A stretch of DNA of 64,000 nt from NCBI GenBank assembly GCA_002197995.1, contig NGZR01000002.1:2294001-2358000 (forward strand). The letters run 5' to 3'. Source of the stretch: Gaeumannomyces sp. JS-464 (lineage: Eukaryota > Ascomycota > Sordariomycetes > Magnaporthales > Magnaporthaceae). Numbering within the stretch: the stretch's first letter is position 1; each line of letters begins with the position of its first letter. The notes below the pieces were generated by a model. The model was not told the origin of the DNA, did not search any database, and was given only the letters and a program-made list of their open reading frames with translations. Position numbers and translations under genes: made by a program. Below, in pieces: positions 1-9,266 of this stretch.

Positions 1-417
1 AATATCTTTCCTGCGTGGATGGTTTTCTGCGATCTAGGCTAATGATTCTATACCACATTCATAGCGTTGACCCTGGCGATCACGAGAGCAGAGGCGGCGC
101 CACACAATAGAGTGTCACTGTTCTGATTGCATCCTTACCACACTGCGTGGAGGCAACAGAGATGATGTGCTGGGGACAGGTACACTTCCCCGCAGCCAGC
201 GCGCTGTCTGGCGGTTGGCTGGGTGGCTGAATGGAACGATCAATGGCTCTCGAGAGGCGGGACCCAGAAGTCCGTGCTTTACTTCAAGGTAAACCTGGAC
301 GGCTCCTTTGACAGTCACTCTGGCCCACCCATTCATTGTTCGTCGAGGCTTGCGTGACAGGGGCTGGATTGGACGCCGAAAGGGTCTTTCTTTGTCAACA
401 GCCAGGCCGACGATTAA
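1..417. other. Intergenic flank, no supported gene
   Basis: This is the 3' flank of the sulfotransferase-like gene that ends at 418. The sequence has ordinary base composition and contains only short unsupported reading frames. No repeat or RNA gene was seen. Confidence 0.5.
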
Positions 418-1527
418 TTAATGACGCCTCCAGAACCTGAAGGCGACAAATCCCGAAATCGTGGCCACCGAAGCTATTCCAACCCAGATCCTGACAAGCT
501 GCATCGTGATGTCCTCGGCGACCTTTGCCGCAGCGGCCGAGTCGTTGGCCCGGGGGATCGGCTCGTCAGGGATGGGGACGTCGAGGAACTTGCATAGGGG
601 CCCCCAGCCCTCCTTGAGCTCCATGACGAGCAGCTTCTCTGGAGGCACCATGGACTTGACGCGCTGGTTCCAGTTCAGAATTAGTTCTACAAGGGAAGGG
701 CACATGTGTCAGTGAGGGCCTAAAAAGCAGCAGCAAAAATAACCCAACAGACGACGCGACGGCGGGCGGGGACAACCACCTTTGCAAGGCGGCGGGTTGA
801 CGGGCCCTCGTCCTCCTTCATGCCGAGATATATCTTGGTGGACGTGCCAAACTCGCGGGACAGGGTCGGGAACCAGCGCCACCCCGGCACCAGAACCATG
901 GGGTAGGGGAGCCACCAGAGGCTCGCGTTGGCGGCGACGGGCTTGATGCTCTCGAGCCACGAGTCCGGGTCCCGGGTCGTCAGCACGACGCGGGCGTCCG
1001 GGTAGACGGCCATGAGCTCGGGGATAAAGTCGAGCGGCGGCATGTCGGCCACGCCGACGAAGCCGTCCGTGAGCTGCCGGATCAGCTCGCATGTCTTGTC
1101 AAAGTCACCGGCGCGCTTGGCCTTGTAGGCCGCGACCCACAGCCGGCAGTGGGCTTTTGTGGAGTGCCGGTGGTTGTTGGTTGAGCGTTAGCGAGAACCT
1201 GGGCAGGGCACGGCCCGCGCTCGGGTAACAAAAACAGGCAAGACCTCCGATCCTCGGCGGCGATGGGTAGATTACGGGACCGGCCGAAGGGTTGCATTAC
1301 GGGGGTTATGCCATGGAGAAAGCAGGAAATCCATTAGGATGTGGGCTTGGCGCTGTTTGCGGCTTACCATCTTCTCTCCCTAGGATTGCTGTTCCTCCGT
1401 GTAATACGGGTCCAGACAGCAAGGTCTCTAACGCGAGCTGCATCGCAACAGTGCCGGTCCTGCTGTAGCCTGCCACAATGACCTGGAGCCTCTTTCCAGG
1501 CACTGGTTTTGATGGCTTTCCACCCAT
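418..1527 (-). CDS. Sulfotransferase-like P-loop protein with C-terminal membrane anchor
   Basis: The protein belongs to the fungal sulfotransferase-like (Sulfotransfer_4 type) P-loop family; its substrate is unknown. Exon 1 (1368-1527) starts MGGKPSKPVPGKR and holds the nucleotide-binding loop AGYSRTGTVAMQ. It ends at a GTAAGC donor in phase 1. Exon 2 (about 780-1153) joins in phase and carries REDAHCRLW, the conserved core VADMPPLDFIPEL and the RDPDSW motif typical of the 3'-phosphate-binding region. The last exon (418-686) has LLVMELKEGWGPLCKFL and ends in one hydrophobic helix followed by FRFWRRH, so the protein is probably tail-anchored. The exon 2/3 join does not keep frame: the only usable acceptor (AG at 688-687) needs a phase-1 donor, but the obvious donors near 779 are phase 0. 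A one-base indel or a weak donor could explain this. The gene is divergent from the dehydrogenase at 2568. Confidence 0.8.
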
Positions 1528-2567
1528 GGCTGGAAGAGGGAGAGGCGAGTTGGTGGCTATGTTGATTAGGAGTCGAGACCAGACCCAGAGGAGTAGAAGA
1601 ATAAGTCGTTGCTGGAAGTATCTTCAGCCAAAATGCGAGGCATCGCTGGCAACATATCTGGCTGCTGGCGATGATTCATCCTGAGCAGGCGGGCAGCTTC
1701 CAGTTCTGGTTAGACGCAGGCCCACTGGTGGTCGCGCCAAGAGCGCCGTCACGTGTGGACGACTTGGAGCGGGCGGCGCCAGGCTTGCGTCACTCGCACG
1801 TGCAACCTCGCTTGAGGCCTACCTAGGGATCCTGAGCGGCAGGACGAACTCCCTCCTTCCCCAGACGGGAACCTATGCTGAGAGGAACCCCGCGCCCAAT
1901 CCGTGCAAGCCGGGACGTCAAGCCCGAAACGGGGCTCTGCCCAGGTTGCGGCAACCTAGCGCATCACCTCGGGTCGCTCGGCAGCCCCGCTCGTCTCCAG
2001 GTTCGGACGCGGCCAGCGCTGGGTCTGGAATGCGACCTTCTTGTTTCCGTCGCGCCAAGCAGACCCGATGGTTCCCCAGGCCGCCCAGGTTCCCACCGCG
2101 ACCACCGCCGATCCCTGGCTGTACCGGAGCGTTATAGTCCACATAAGCAGCAAGATGCCACAGATCGGTCATGGTTCGGTTGTTCCGCCAATGGTGACGA
2201 CCGAAATGCCATCTGGTGGGTTCCTGCCCGTGATTTGCGGCGACCGCAATGCTACCAAATGCCATCATCAGAGACTGGGCAATCGCATCCCCCCCACAAT
2301 GCCGAATGTGCCAAGCACGTCCTTATCTCGGGTTTTCCTGCTCTAAGAAGCTGCGTCTCGACCCCCTGGCTCGGATGACTGATCGGTTCTGCATGGATTG
2401 TCTGTCCGCCGATGCTCTTTTAGGGGCAGTGTTCCGCAGCTGACTGCTTCTCGCTCGTCCTCGTCCTCGGCCCTCAGCTGGATCAGCACCATTTTCCGAC
2501 TTCTCTAGGCCCCAAGCCTAGTTGCCCAACCGTCAGACCCTGAGATCAGCGTGACAGAAGCGTCGCG
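1528..2567. other. Divergent intergenic region
   Basis: This 1.04 kb region separates the divergent sulfotransferase-like and dehydrogenase-like genes and should contain both promoters. It is GC-rich. No clear TATA box was identified. A possible broken membrane-protein gene inside it is listed separately. Confidence 0.5.
1956..2345 (-). pseudogene. Possible small multi-span membrane protein, frame broken
   Basis: Reading the minus strand across frames gives hydrophobic, non-repetitive stretches: GTFGIVGG, then DAIAQSLMMAFGSIAVAANHG, then ISVVTIGG and GILLLMWTITLRYSQGSAVV, then GTWAAWGTIGSAWRDGNKK. These pieces lie in different frames. One switch falls at a run of seven G (minus strand) near 2290, and a TGA separates two others. 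The pattern suggests a small membrane protein with several helices that has suffered indels, like its neighbours. I do not recognise the family. It could also be chance open sequence in GC-rich DNA. Confidence 0.25.
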
Positions 2568-4062
2568 ATGGCTCCTGTGAGCTGGATCCGCGGCTCCGGC
2601 CTCCTGGCGGCCGTGTTCCTGGCCGGGCAGTCGCTTGCCCAGTCGTGCCAGAGCGCGCCCTCGGTTCGATTCGACATTCGCATGAGCGAGGGCTACTCCT
2701 CCAAGCTCATCATGAGCGGCCTCTCGCGCCCGCGCGGGATCGCCACCGACAGCCAAGGCAACCTGCTCGTCGTCGAGTCGGGCGGCTCCGGCGTGCGACA
2801 CATCAAGCTGGCCGAGTCCGGCGGGAGCGTGTGCGTCCAGTCGAGCAAGCAGCTTATTGCCGATAGTCAGGTATGTGGTCGAATCGGGCTTGATTGAAAG
2901 GAAAACGGTGGCGTGTGACGTCCACCCCAACTCACCGGTCTTTGCAATCCCGCAGCTCAACCACGGCATCGCGCTGTCCCCGGACAACAAACACCTATAT
3001 GTTTCCGGGATGCACGGCGTGTTCCAGTACGAGTACGACGCCACCGCGGGCACGGCGTCCAACCGCAAACTAGTCGTCACCGATCTGAACAACCCTGGTA
3101 CCACCCACTCGACCAGGTCACTTTGGGTGTCCCGCGCGAACCCGGACCTGCTGCTCGTGCATCGCGGCTCCTACAACAACATCGACCCCGATGCTGCCAA
3201 GGAGGAGACTGGCCGCAGCGTCATCCGATACTTCAACATCTCGGAGATCGCCCAAACCCCCAGCCACATGCCACAGGCGGAGGCCTGCTGGCGATGGGCG
3301 TACGCAACACAGTCGCGTTTGGCGAGAACATTGCCAGGGGCGAATTCGTAAGTGAATCGAAGGAAACGGGGGACGAGATGAAAGATCAACACCCCAACTT
3401 GTGGTGAAACGAAACACGGCTAACTGTTGATCTGCGCCAAACACAAGTGGTCTGTCGACAACTCGATCGACAACATGCAGCGCTTTGGCGCCCAGGTGCA
3501 CAACGACAACCCGGCCGAAAAGCTGAACTTCCACGGCGCCATCGAGCTCGGCAACAAGCAGCTGGGCGGCAACTTTGGCTACCCGACGTGCGTTGCGGCC
3601 TGGAGGCCAGACACACTGTCCAACGGGGCGCTCCGCGTGGGCTCGCAGATCGCGGTCGACGTGGCGCCGGGCCAGGACGCGGCGGCGCTGGACGCGGCGT
3701 GCCAGCAAAAGTTCCTCCCGCCGCGGCTCAGCTTCCCGAGCCACAATGCGCCGCTCGACATCAAGTTCACGGCCGACGGCAAGTACGCCTTCATCGCGTT
3801 CCACGGCAGCTGGAACCGCCAGCCGCCCGACGGGTACCGCGTCGTGCGCGTCGAGCTCGGCGCCGACGGGCAGCCGGTCGAGGCCGCCGACGCGACGAAC
3901 CCGGGCACCGTCATCATGCGCAACGGCAACAACAGCAACTGCCCCGGCCGCTGCTTCCGGCCCGTCGGGCTCGCCATCGACGCCAAGGGCAGGATGTTCA
4001 TGTCGAGCGACAGCACGGGCGAGATCTACGTGATCTCAGGGGGTGCGGGCCTGGGCAACTAG
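2568..4062 (+). CDS. Secreted glucose/sorbosone dehydrogenase-like beta-propeller
   Basis: This is a fungal homologue of the soluble glucose/L-sorbosone (pyranose) dehydrogenase propeller family, usually PQQ-dependent and extracellular. The N-terminus MAPVSWIRGSG with a hydrophobic core up to SLAQS is a signal peptide. Exon 1 is 2568-2870 (donor GTATGT), exon 2 is 2956-3347 (donor GTAAGT) and exon 3 is 3448-4062; all joins are phase 0. Family landmarks are LSRPRGIATDSQGNLLVVE, LNHGIALSPDNKHLYVS, GVRNTVAFGEN, SVDNSIDN, HNDNPAEKLNFHG, LDIKFTADGKYAFIAFHGSWNR and FRPVGLAIDAKGRMF. The frame slips by one base near 3275-3285: HMPQ is in one frame and GGLLAMGVRN in the next. No intron fits there, so a single missing base is likely. 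Cofactor and substrate cannot be read from the sequence. Confidence 0.85.
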
Positions 4063-5369
4063 GCCGGAGACGTGGGGTATCTGGACATGAGATAGGTACC
4101 TACCTACCTACCTACCTATGGATGTATGTAAAGTATAGGGACATGTGTAGATAGATGGTTTGGTTAGCAGACCCGCGTTGGTGGTGCCATGGACGTCGCG
4201 AGGGTTGTTTGAGCGAAGCCATGGAGAACGACTGCTCGCCGGCTCGTTTTGTCTCGGGTCTCGGCCTGCTCCGCACAATGATACGGTACATCCATCAACC
4301 GTCGTGCCCTGCATAAGCACACCCGGCAAGATGCCATTGGGCCGTCTGTATCCTCGGGGTATCTCGCCTTTCAACCGGCCGACTGACAGCCCACTGCACC
4401 CCCTAATATTGATGTGGGGCACAAGCGAGCGAGCGCTGAACTGCATTGTACCGGTCGTATCGATTGAGGGTGCCTGAACGGCGTCGTGCTGCGATGGCGC
4501 ACACGTGCGGCAGTGGCGCGTCCCAGGCCTGGTCACAGCGGCAGTTCCTCACGCCGGCAGTCGCCCCAGGTCGCTTGGCGGTGCGGCCTAGGCGGCAAGC
4601 CGAACTGTCGAGGCTGTCTGCTGTGCTGGCTTTGTTTCTTTTCAACTTTCACCCCAGCCGGGTCCAGTTTGACTCCCCACCTGCCGCTACCCGGTCCGCC
4701 AGCCCTGCGGCAGATCCAAACCCCGTAGGTAGGGGCCATTGGAGGGGAGGGAAAAAAAAAAAGCTTGGGTTTCACGTCAAGAATTTTTCCCACTCGCCAT
4801 CAAATGCATTCCCGTTGGATGGCTGCAGGGCGGGGTCGGCTGATCTGGTGTGTGCTGGTCGTGCCTTTTCCCCAGGGTCTCACCCCACGATTTGCCAAAA
4901 ACAGGCCACCCCCCAGTGCCCCCTTTTGGGGCGTGGGACCCGCACAGGGAATGCCCCTACGTATGTATGCCGCGGCAGCCCATCGACCCACGGCGGTTGG
5001 AGCGCGCGGAATAAAAAAGAAAGGAACACCAGCTTCCCTGGCCCGGCATCCATATTTTAAAAGCCTTGGGTTTCCGCCTCCCGGTCTCGCGGAAAGTGCC
5101 TCTTTTGTTGCCGAGTCCGCCAAAATACGGTTTTGCACTGCCCAACCTGCTGTTCTATTTCGGTTTCCCCAGGAACAGGAGTCCAGGGTCTAATCGACGG
5201 GGCGTTCTCTGACGCTTTCACGTGCCCACCTGCCCCAAAAAGAAGCTCCGCCCCCTTTGCGATCCAGGTCGTCTCGACTCTCGATACAATAGAACGAACG
5301 CACGCTGTTGTTCCCAGCCCAAGCGAACACGCAACCGGGCACGCACATACACACACAACCACTGCAACA
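4063..5369. other. Intergenic region, no supported gene
   Basis: This stretch lies between two plus-strand genes. It contains a CTAC microsatellite at about 4095-4118 and a short A run near 4750. Reading frames here have no recognisable protein character. Confidence 0.5.
4093..4119. repeat. (CTAC)n microsatellite
   Basis: About five tandem copies of CTAC lie just after the stop codon of the dehydrogenase-like gene, probably within its 3' UTR. Confidence 0.8.
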
Positions 5370-5799
5370 ATGGCTCCAACAAAGCAGCAATCAACCAGGC
5401 AGTTCGCCACGAGCTCAAGGGTTTTCCCTCCCTACCTGCCATACCTGCAAGCCCCCAAGACTCCGAGGGCCGCGAAACTGTGCGCACACACCCACACCAC
5501 ATTTCCCCAAACAAAGTTGCCTCGGGTTTTTTTGGTCCTTTTTCAGCGGCTGACGAAAGCATCCCCCCGGATCTGGCAGAATCCCACCAGCCGTCGCACT
5601 GGCGGGAATAGGCTACGGCGTGTCGATGTACCGCCAGTCCCAGGCCCCAAAGGCCCCCGGCCGGCCCGGCACCACGGAGGACGAGGCCGAGCGGCGGCGC
5701 AGGAACGAGGAGCTGATGTCGGCCTACGGCGACAGGGACTCGCTCGAGTCGCTGGAGGAGGCGATCCGCGTCTACGAGTCGCAGCAGCAGCGCCGCTGA
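5370..5799 (+). CDS. Small single-span membrane protein, unknown function
   Basis: Exon 1 starts at the ATG at 5370 (MAPTKQQSTRQFATSSR, a basic, Ser/Thr-rich start like a mitochondrial presequence) and ends at about 5420 before GTTTTC. The last exon (about 5591-5799) reads AVALAGIGYGVSMYRQSQ, then APKAPGRPGTTEDEAERRRR, then NEELMSAYGDRDSLESLEEA, ending ESQQQRR. So the product is about 85 residues: one short glycine-rich membrane helix followed by a charged, helical tail. The tail looks strongly conserved in style, but I do not know a named family. A mitochondrial inner-membrane protein is an inference. The exon 1 donor is phase 0, while the acceptor at 5589-5590 needs phase 1, so a base may be missing. 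Confidence 0.65.
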
Positions 5800-6665
5800 G
5801 GGATTTCGGACGCTTCCGTTCCTCTTTTCCCGCCACTTAGAGGCGCCAGTGAAACTCACCAACCCCCTGCATGCATCTTCGTTTTTTTTTTTTTTTTTTT
5901 TTTTTTTAGCATCATGCGTGGCGTGTGATGAGGTGTCGCCTGTCCTGCATCTTTGGTTTTCCTCTTGTCGTTTTTTCCACATCGGCTTGGCGTTTTTCTT
6001 GCTTTTGTTTTTTTTGGCGCGAGGGATGGTCGGGTTTTGGCTCGGTTTACGAGGAGTTAATGGAGTTACGAGTGGAGGGCCCACCCCCCGACGGTGACGA
6101 GCATGGCGTGACAGACAGCACGCCCGCCGCGGGCACGCACCATGCGTCTTTGATGCAAGCACAGTGCTTTGTTCTGCACGAGGCGTGCTTCCATTTAGGA
6201 AACAAATAGGTCACTTTGTCCGTGTTCAGATGTTCTTTGTGTCGATTATTGTGTCACGCAAATAGGCAGGGATCTCGATGAATGGCACCATCGCCGGCGC
6301 CGAGTCTCCCCCTCTTCAGGGGCCCTCGACCTCCGTGTAGGCAACACGATCCGCTAGAACCTAAGCCAGGTCTGTCTTGCGTTCCAGCGCAAATCCTATA
6401 ATGTATTGATCATTCCGAGAGATGCACAAAATACAGTCCAACCCCACTAATTAATCAGCAACACCCAAGCCGCCCATGGGCGAAAATGCCACACCGAAAA
6501 ACCAATGAAGTCAAACAGAAGGTATCTCAAAACAGACAGCTCCCCGAACTCCAAGAAGAAGAGCAAAATAGACAGCCCACAAACTCCGAGCAAGATGCAG
6601 AAAGTTCAAAGCAAACAGATGCCCAAGCTTCAAAATCGTGATACACGCCCGCCTACCAACCCCTA
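5800..6665. other. Convergent 3' intergenic region
   Basis: This region lies between the ends of two convergent genes. It contains a T run of about 26 bases at 5882-5907 and T-rich sequence to about 6020. No gene was seen. Confidence 0.5.
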
Positions 6666-8133
6666 TCATCGAACCCGGACGGCACTGACGAGGCGCCCGG
6701 GCTGGGTAGCGACCCAGCGCATGTCCGACTCTGCAACTCGGAACGCCGCGCTGTCTCGGTGGACGATGAGTTCCCGCATTAGATGCTCCGTCATCGGCGT
6801 AATGCTTCTGATCCACGGCCTCGGCGAGTGGTGGTTGTCGTAGACCATCTTGACGAACTTGTCGTTCCACGTCTCGCTCAGTGACAGGGCGCGCCCCTCA
6901 ATTCCGAGGGGAAACTGCCCATCTGGCGCGTTGGCACGCTGAGGGTCAGTCTTCCATCTGAGAGTATATGTCGAGGGGCTGGCGGGCTTCCTGCTTACCC
7001 TCGCCTGTGCACCATATCTGGCCGGTGATGGCCTCAGGGCTCACCATGCTCGCCAAGTTGACCCGGTTGATTACAAAAGGGATCCCGGGCTGTTTGACGT
7101 GAAGCAAACGTCAGAAAAGCTGTCCGTGTTTCAGTAATAGCGGTTGGGTAAATTACCTGTGCGCCCCGCAGCTCCGGGTCCTCGTAGATTTCGAGATATC
7201 CGCCGTAGAGTATGTGCTGCAGATACCGTCCGGGTTCGCCCCCCAAGAGCATCTCCTGTAGTGTGTGCCTCGGGATGCCTCTGCTGTCGATCTTTGGTCG
7301 TGTGTAGCTAAAGTCCTTTTCGCGCTGGCTGCCGGCTAACAGGACGACGAAGGCGTGGCAGAGGTCGTGTGCGATCCTTGCCCCGAGAATGAATTCGAAG
7401 GTGATGAAGTCCAGATATGCCTTCTGATCATCTGCTTCCCCGGACTTCTGGTTCTGGAAGCGCTGGAAGAGCGCGACCATGCGGCCGAATCTCTATAGGC
7501 GGTCGACATACGTCAGTCGGTTGTTCAAGACAGTTTGCCCATTCACAGAAGGGAAGGGGTCAGTGAACATAACCAGGGGCAGAGGATTTAGGAAGAGAGG
7601 TAAAAGGAATATGGTAGCTTCCTTACCTCCGCGTTGATGGCAATAGTCATAGCCGTGCCGGGGACGTAGTCGGCCCTGTCTCCATCCCAGGCTCCCTCGC
7701 AAGGCTCCGTGGTGAACACGCGTGACGTGATGGGCAGGGTATGGGGGTTTTCCAGAGACGAGTCGACCACGACGGAGGGGAAGCCGTTGCGCACCCGCTC
7801 GAGGAAGTGGTCGACGTACTCGCGCATCTTGCTCGGGTCCGCGTCGCAGTCCATCCGCCCAGTCTGCTGCCACTGGTCCAGAACGTAGTGTCCGACTTTT
7901 TCGAGCGCCTCTCTTCCCCGTGTGCCCTCCAAGGTCACGAGCCCCAGGCGAGCGATCGCGGTGAGCTGGAAGATTTACGTGCGGTCAGCAAGAGGGAAGG
8001 GGACCTCGCGTAGTGGAGGACTTACACATGCGAACTCGGCGGAGTCGGTCTTGATTGGCTCCATACTTGGATGATCATACCGCGTGAAGAGCGTTGGGAA
8101 TGTGATCCCTTCAGCGGAAGACGGGATGGCCAT
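6666..8133 (-). CDS. Uncharacterised fungal protein with HDxxH (metalloprotease-like) motif
   Basis: Five exons are readable: 8026-8133, 7627-7965, 7157-7492, 6999-7089 and 6666-6938. The first three junctions (GTAAGT, GTAAGG and GTAATT donors) are all phase 0. The protein starts MAIPSSAEGITFPTLF. Exon 2 has ALEKVGHYVLDQWQQTGRMD and TAMTIAINAE, and exon 3 has FILGARIAHDLCHAFVVLLAG, then LLGGEPGRYLQHILYGGYLE and IYEDPELRGAQ. The HDLCH segment resembles the HExxH zinc site of a widespread, uncharacterised fungal family with a following E-(A/P)-G-R segment. Here Asp replaces the catalytic Glu, so activity is doubtful. Exon 4 ends in phase 1 (GAG G|GTAAGC) but exon 5 starts in phase 0, so either the stronger upstream GTGAGC site near 7046 is used or a base is lost. 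Confidence 0.7.
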
Positions 8134-9266
8134 TGCTAGGGAGGCACAGTTGGGTGATAGCGGTGGTAGAGTGCAGAACAAACAAGGGAGCTATTGATGG
8201 GTCGATGTGATTGTGGTGCGGCGCTCCGGTCTACCAGTCAGACAGGGGAAGGAGACGGACGCGGCATATATATGGGGATTTCTTGACACACAATAGTGGT
8301 GGTTGACACACCCATCAGCCGCGCGGGTACATCACCACATTTGTGCAAGAGGCATTTCCTCTTGTGCCTAGGGCTGCCTCACGGCGCTCGTGGGGTCGGG
8401 ACCATGGTCACGGCCATGGTCGTGGTTAAATACCGATTCTGCGCCGCGACCGACCCCGGTGCGAGGCCGAGAAGAGGCAACAGGTGAGCGCTGCAGCTGA
8501 CTGGGTGACCGAGGATCGCGAGGCTCAATTGATTTGCGGCTGCCTGTTTGGGTCGGCGGTGCTGTTGTGGCTGTGGTGTTGGTTCGGCGGGGGAAAAAAA
8601 AAAAAAAAAAAAAAAGATTGACAGCGCGGGGTTTTCACACACCCAACTGGCAGGGTTGGCCACGCGGGATTTGCGCGCGCCTGGGAAAACCCAGAAAGAG
8701 GGGGAAACAGGAGTACGTCCGGGTTTGGGGTCGGCCTCCATGTTTCGACGGTCATTGGCCTCCCAAACGACCCAGCATGGCGGGTTTTTTGCTCGATCAA
8801 AACCAACAACTTTTGGTCGCTGCTCGGTTGGGTGGGTGTCTGTGCCCGGAATTGGGCCGCCCGTGGCGGCCTCCATTTACACCCCACACCTAGGCATGGC
8901 GTCAACCAAGGGCGCCAGATTGCGACAAGCGCCCCGGCCCAGGATCTTTGGGCGGACGACACTGCCTCCCATCCAGGAGCAAGATTGGCCGAAGACCGGA
9001 TTGCGCAACAAATATTTAACGATTTACACTACATGAGTGCGAACAATTATACAATTATAACTACAAATGGTGTGCAAGTAGCCTTTAGAAGGTGACAGGC
9101 AGGCAGATAAAAAGTTAAAAAAAAAAAAAAAATAAAAAGATGGTAGGTTCGCGGGAAGGGGCAAAAGCTGGGGAAGCCAGGCTACTGCAAGTCGCTTTAG
9201 GCTGACCACAGGAGTAGAAAAATATAGGTACACCAACAAGCTCACGCGTTTTGCCGAGTTCCTTGC
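8134..9266. other. Intergenic region with A runs
   Basis: This holds the promoter side of the HDxxH gene and the 3' side of the ankyrin gene. It contains A runs at about 8592-8613 and 9118-9131. No supported gene. Confidence 0.5.
8267..8273 (-). promoter_or_regulatory. TATA-like box
   Basis: The sequence TATATAT lies about 134 bases upstream of the ATG of the HDxxH gene. This is plausible for a fungal core promoter with a short 5' UTR; the assignment rests on position and sequence only. Confidence 0.4.

Noticed and set aside
3447..4154. 235-residue Arg-rich ORF overlapping the dehydrogenase
   Set aside because: Shadow frame of exon 3; low-complexity translation typical of GC-rich coding DNA read off-frame.
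4446..5060. 204-residue plus-strand ORF
   Set aside because: Pro/Arg-rich translation with no domain, spanning an A run; the opposite strand is equally open. No support as a gene.
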